DNA from: CAVPNY01 sp963706905
Lineage (GTDB): Bacteria; Chloroflexota; Anaerolineae; Anaerolineales; UBA4823
NCBI GenBank assembly: GCA_963706905.1
Contig: CAVPNY010000015.1
Location: forward strand, 310,001-374,000
Length of the DNA: 64,000 nucleotides
Direction of reading: 5' to 3'
Part shown: piece by piece, positions 60,690-64,000 of the stretch
Layout of the letters: every line of letters begins with the position of its first letter
How positions within the stretch are numbered: the stretch's first letter is position 1
Notes under the pieces: model-generated
Databases searched by the model: none
What the model saw: only the letters and a program-made list of their open reading frames with translations
Told to the model about the DNA's origin: nothing
Program-made: the position numbers and the translations under genes

Positions 60690-62585
60690 TCAGGAGGATG
60701 GAAAAGCATAAAAGCGATGATTGGTTGAGCCGATAAAAATTGTATCGGAATAGGCAGTGGGCGTGGCGGTGATTGGACTCCCAATTTGATACTTCCAGCG
60801 CAGTTGCCCGGTGCGATATTCCAGACAGTACAGGTGCCCATCGATTGATCCACAGTATAGCGAGTCTTTATAAATGATAGGCGAGCTGGTTACCTGGTGT
60901 TCGGTGGGGAATTTCCAGACTTCCTTCCCGCTTTTTAGATCGACACAGTAGATAAACCCATCGATTGCTCCCAGAAAAACGAGATCCCCAGCAACGCAGG
61001 GGGTCGAGATGGAGCCTTTGCCCATGACAAAACGCCAGGCAGCCCAACCAGATTTCGCCTCCAGGGCATACAGACTGGCGTCTAGCGAACTGAACAGCAC
61101 GAATTCGCCGTTGATTACCGGCGAAGAAGTAATGGCGCGTTTTGCGCGGAAGCGCCATTTGATCCCGCCTCGAAAGTCCAGGCAGAAAAACTCCCCAGCT
61201 TCATTTCCAAAGAAGAGGCCCTCCTGCCCGATCAGGGGCGAAGAACGTACCGCCGAGCCTGTGTCGCTTTTCCATGCGCCGCGGCCAGCAGTGATGTTTA
61301 CCGCATGCAAGCAGCCGTCATCCGAACCGATGAAGACATGCCCGTGGGCGCAGTAGGGCGATGATCGCACTGGCCCGTTTGTATAGTAAGTCCAGGTCAC
61401 CATTCCACTGCGCATGGATACTACATGCAGGCGATAATCCTCCGAGCCAAAGCATACCTGGTCGGCGATCACCGCAGGTTTGCTGACGATGCCGCCATCA
61501 GCCGGATAGCGCCATATCAGGCGGCCAGACGTGGTTGTCAGTGCGTAAAGCTGGCGGTCATAGGAGCCGAAGTAAACCACGCCTTTGTCGCAAGTGGCTG
61601 AGCCGCGGATCTCATCTTCACAATCGAAGGTCCACAGCGGTTCGATCTCCTTAATCAACGCCGGGCTACGCAAAGTAGCAGGAGGCGGTGAGAGGATGCC
61701 GGTTTTTCGGGTGACTTCGAGCAGAGCTTCCTTCATTTCGACCGCACTTTGATAGCGGTTAGCCGGGTCATATTGCAGGGCGATGATTAACACGCTTTCC
61801 AATTCAGGTGAGATCCGGGGATTGATCTGGCGCACCGGACGCTCCCCAAATGAGAAAGGTGCTTCCATGCGGGGGTCTCGCCGGGTGAGTAGATGGTGCA
61901 AGGTGGCTCCCAGGGCGTAGATGTCTGCCACAACGGTGGCTTCACCGCGGTACTGTTCGGGGGGAGAATAGCCTTCTGTGCCAATCATGGTGCCACGCTC
62001 GCCGGTCTGAAAGGTTTTGGCAATGCCAAAATCTACCAGGACAATATGATTGTGCTGGTCGACCATCACGTTGGAAGGCTTCATGTCGCGGAAAATAATT
62101 GGCTCTGGTTTGTGAGTGTGCAGGTAATGGAGCACTTCGCACAACTCGATCCCCCAACGCACGACCAGCTCTTCAGGCAAAAAATCACCAGTTTCGTTTA
62201 GGATTGCATCCAGGTCCTTGCCCTGGACGAATTCAAGGATCAGGTAAGAGCGTTCCTGGTGCGAAAAATAATCATAAATGCGCGGGATGGCAGGGTGAGA
62301 AAGAGTGGCCAACAGGTTAGCTTCGCGTTCGAAGTTGCGCACGATGGTCTCGCGCACCAATGGATCACGCGCCTGGTTGATCATCTCTTTGACAGCTACA
62401 AATTTAACGACGTTTGGGAAATGTAAATCGCGCGCCCGATAAACTGCCCCCATACCGCCAATCCCGATCACTTCTTCGATCAGATAGCGAGTGTATAAAG
62501 TCGCCCCGGCCTGCAAAATGCCCGGTGAAGTCCGGTTTTCACTCTTTGGCGAGTTTAAAGGGGTATTCGGGGTGTCCAGATGCAT
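60690..62585 (-). CDS. Ser/Thr protein kinase with C-terminal PQQ/beta-propeller repeats
   Basis: A 631-residue protein from ATG 62585; TTG 62606 is an alternative. The kinase domain (about 30-290) has I-G-I-G-G-M-G-A-V, V-A-V-K-E-M, catalytic loop F-R-D-M-K-P-S-N, D-F-G and G-T-E-G-Y-S-P-P-E. The usual HRD His is Phe. About 300 residues of PQQ-like beta-propeller repeats follow, each ending in a W-K/R/T-Y/F-type blade (L-I-W-R-Y, V-T-W-T-Y, I-K-W-R-F). With no membrane span or signal it seems cytoplasmic. The propeller may sense a ligand or bind partners. Confidence 0.9.
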   Translation of the reverse strand: MHLDTPNTPLNSPKSENRTSPGILQAGATLYTRYLIEEVIGIGGMGAVYRARDLHFPNVVKFVAVKEMINQARDPLVRETIVRNFEREANLLATLSHPAIPRIYDYFSHQERSYLILEFVQGKDLDAILNETGDFLPEELVVRWGIELCEVLHYLHTHKPEPIIFRDMKPSNVMVDQHNHIVLVDFGIAKTFQTGERGTMIGTEGYSPPEQYRGEATVVADIYALGATLHHLLTRRDPRMEAPFSFGERPVRQINPRISPELESVLIIALQYDPANRYQSAVEMKEALLEVTRKTGILSPPPATLRSPALIKEIEPLWTFDCEDEIRGSATCDKGVVYFGSYDRQLYALTTTSGRLIWRYPADGGIVSKPAVIADQVCFGSEDYRLHVVSMRSGMVTWTYYTNGPVRSSPYCAHGHVFIGSDDGCLHAVNITAGRGAWKSDTGSAVRSSPLIGQEGLFFGNEAGEFFCLDFRGGIKWRFRAKRAITSSPVINGEFVLFSSLDASLYALEAKSGWAAWRFVMGKGSISTPCVAGDLVFLGAIDGFIYCVDLKSGKEVWKFPTEHQVTSSPIIYKDSLYCGSIDGHLYCLEYRTGQLRWKYQIGSPITATPTAYSDTIFIGSTNHRFYAFPSS

Positions 62586-62708
62586 TCCTCCTGGCCTGTT
62601 CCTCAAGGGCCGGAATCCAAACCATTATAGCCGATCGTGCCCTGAAAATTCTAAAAATCCCGGACCACGCTCGAAGATTTAATAGTACCATCTCAAGGCC
62701 AGTCTCAG

Positions 62709-62714
62709 TATAAT
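62709..62714 (+). promoter_or_regulatory. -10 box upstream of purB
   Basis: Consensus TATAAT 30 bases before the purB ATG; no convincing -35 box. Confidence 0.4.
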
Positions 62715-62743
62715 CATAATTAAGTGTAAAAGGATTTACAGAT

Positions 62744-64000
62744 ATGACAGACTTCGAGAATTACCAATCACCATTTAGCTGGCGTTACGGATCAAACGCG
62801 ATGCGCGCACTGTGGAGTGAAGCCAACAAGCGGCGCTTGTGGCGCGAAATGTGGGTTGGCCTGGCAGAGGTGCAAGCTGGTTATGGGCTGATTTCACAGG
62901 AGCAGCTTGCTGACCTCCAAGCGCATCGCCAGCAGGTGGATATGGAGCGCGCTCTCCAGATTGAGGCCGAGATTCAGCATGACTTAATGGCTGAATTGAA
63001 AGCGTTTGCTGAACAGTGCCCCCTGGGAGGCGGCGCTTTGCACCTGGGAGCCACTTCGACCGACATCGAAGATAACGCTGAGGCACTGCGCATTCGCCGA
63101 TCCCTGGACTTGCTCTTAGAGGATCTCCAGGCTTTGTTGTTGCGCTTCGCCCATCAGATTGAACAATGGGCGGAAACGCCAGTCATGGCATTCACTCACC
63201 TGCAGCCAGCCGAGCCAACAACGCTGGGTTACCGCCTGGCCCAGTACGCTCAGGACTTATTGATGGATTGGGAAGACATGCGTCGGTCTCGCCGTAACCT
63301 GCGCGGCAAGGGCTTCAAGGGAGCGGTAGGAACGGGGGCCTCCTATGCAGAGTTGATTGGGGCTAAAAACTTGGCTGAGTTTGAAACCCGTCTGTCAATC
63401 CGGCTAGGATTGCCTTTCTTCCCGGTGACCACCCAGACCAGCCCGCGCAAACAAGACTACCGGGTAATTGCCACACTAGCTGGATTGGGTGGCTCATTAT
63501 ATAAATTTGCCTTCGATGTGCGCTTGCTGCAATCCCCTGGACTGGGGGAGCTGGCGGAGCCGTTTGGCAAGCACCAGGTCGGCTCGTCAGCCATGCCGTT
63601 CAAACGCAACCCCATCAATGCTGAGCGGATTGATTCTCTTGGGCGTGCTCTGGCTGCGATGCCGCGGCTGGCGTGGGATAATGCCGCGCATTCCCTCTTG
63701 GAGCGCACCCTGGATGACTCGGCCAACCGACGCACATTGTTGCCCGAAGCCTTCTTGATCGCTGATGAGCTGATACAGACAAGTTACAAGATACTGGATG
63801 GACTGCAGGTGAACGAGGCCGCCATCGAGAAGAATCTTGGGTTTTACGGGCCGTTCGCGGCCACGGAGCGGGTGCTGATGGCCCTGGCGAAAGCCGGGGC
63901 TGACCGCCAGGCGATGCACGAGCGCCTGCGCCAGCATGCTCTGGCTGCCTGGGATCGTATCCGGGCTGGAGAAGTGAACCCATTGGTTGGGCTGGTTTGC
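62744..64000 (+). CDS. purB: adenylosuccinate lyase, C-terminus cut by the window edge
   Basis: The frame is open from ATG 62744 to the last base (419 codons). It is a fumarase/aspartase-superfamily enzyme: H-L-G-A-T-S-T-D near 100, T-H-L-Q-P-A-E-P-T-T near 150, and the signature S-S-A-M-P-F-K-R-N-P-I near 283. It splits SAICAR and adenylosuccinate in purine synthesis. The family is usually about 430-480 residues, so only a short end is missing. Confidence 0.93.
   Translation, partial: MTDFENYQSPFSWRYGSNAMRALWSEANKRRLWREMWVGLAEVQAGYGLISQEQLADLQAHRQQVDMERALQIEAEIQHDLMAELKAFAEQCPLGGGALHLGATSTDIEDNAEALRIRRSLDLLLEDLQALLLRFAHQIEQWAETPVMAFTHLQPAEPTTLGYRLAQYAQDLLMDWEDMRRSRRNLRGKGFKGAVGTGASYAELIGAKNLAEFETRLSIRLGLPFFPVTTQTSPRKQDYRVIATLAGLGGSLYKFAFDVRLLQSPGLGELAEPFGKHQVGSSAMPFKRNPINAERIDSLGRALAAMPRLAWDNAAHSLLERTLDDSANRRTLLPEAFLIADELIQTSYKILDGLQVNEAAIEKNLGFYGPFAATERVLMALAKAGADRQAMHERLRQHALAAWDRIRAGEVNPLVGLVC

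Noticed and set aside
1..64000. CRISPR array, rRNA genes, riboswitches, prophage structural genes
   Set aside because: No regularly spaced repeats, rRNA motifs, recognisable riboswitch cores or phage genes were seen.

Overview
The window looks like a chromosomal contig from a bacterium of the phylum Chloroflexota, most likely class Anaerolineae. This is inferred from gene content and style: lipoproteins and signalling proteins with long Thr/Pro linkers followed by SH3-like domains, a complex-I-NDUFA9-like protein next to menC, Ser/Thr kinases carrying PQQ repeats, a FabL-type enoyl reductase, and an EF-P with an Arg-tipped loop. No rRNA gene is present to prove it. There is one tRNA gene (Arg, UCU).

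Layout. 1-3.9 kb: end of leuD, then a sulfur module (ArsR regulator, sulfide:quinone-oxidoreductase-like flavoprotein, DUF1641 protein, single-cysteine TusE/DsrC protein, DsrE2-like protein). 3.9-8 kb: fatty acid desaturase, an IS1-family element with a frameshifted transposase, typA. 8-12.2 kb: ECF sigma factor with a giant membrane anti-sigma, then a lipoprotein. 12.3-16.7 kb: NDUFA9-like protein, a GNAT with a broken C-terminus, menC, a cyclase, a PEBP lipoprotein. 16.7-19.1 kb: a GC-rich accessory gene fusing a KAP P-loop NTPase to a formylglycine-generating-enzyme (C-type-lectin-like) domain whose end looks like the variable region of a diversity-generating retroelement. 19-27.7 kb, minus strand: fabL (broken), ygfZ, ftsH, fabF-fabH, HAD/DinB, a Cys-rich protein, efp. 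27.9-38.7 kb: DUF192, a LysM/M23 peptidase, a pair of unrecognised genes, tRNA-Arg, hsp20-lon, a response regulator, a PHP-AlbA fusion, GNAT, mogA. 38.7-44.9 kb: acyl-CoA dehydrogenase, acyl-CoA synthetase, SDR, Fe-S protein. 45-51.7 kb, minus strand: a conserved block of asp23, fakA, fakB/degV, recG, coaD and a SepIVA-like coiled-coil gene. 51.9-58 kb: rpmB, Ser/Thr kinase, lipid kinase (nonsense codon), Ca2+/H+ exchanger, an RHS remnant, SH3 protein, DUF971. 58-62.6 kb, minus strand: a signalling cluster with two response regulators, PP2C phosphatase and PQQ-repeat kinase. 62.7 kb to the edge: purB.

Shared themes. Envelope and fatty-acid metabolism recur (desaturase, FabF/FabH/FabL, FakA/FakB, Asp23, lipid kinase), as does Ser/Thr phospho-signalling (two kinases and a phosphatase). 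An unusual number of otherwise healthy genes carry one single-base indel or one nonsense codon (fabL, HAD/DinB, PHP, fakA, DUF971, KAP-FGE, lipid kinase). Either the assembly has residual errors or the genome is decaying. I reconstructed the intact frames and annotate each of these as one gene.

The best candidate for something new is the KAP-FGE gene with its DGR-like variable tail and downstream hairpin. No reverse transcriptase or template repeat is visible in this window, so diversification would have to act from elsewhere.
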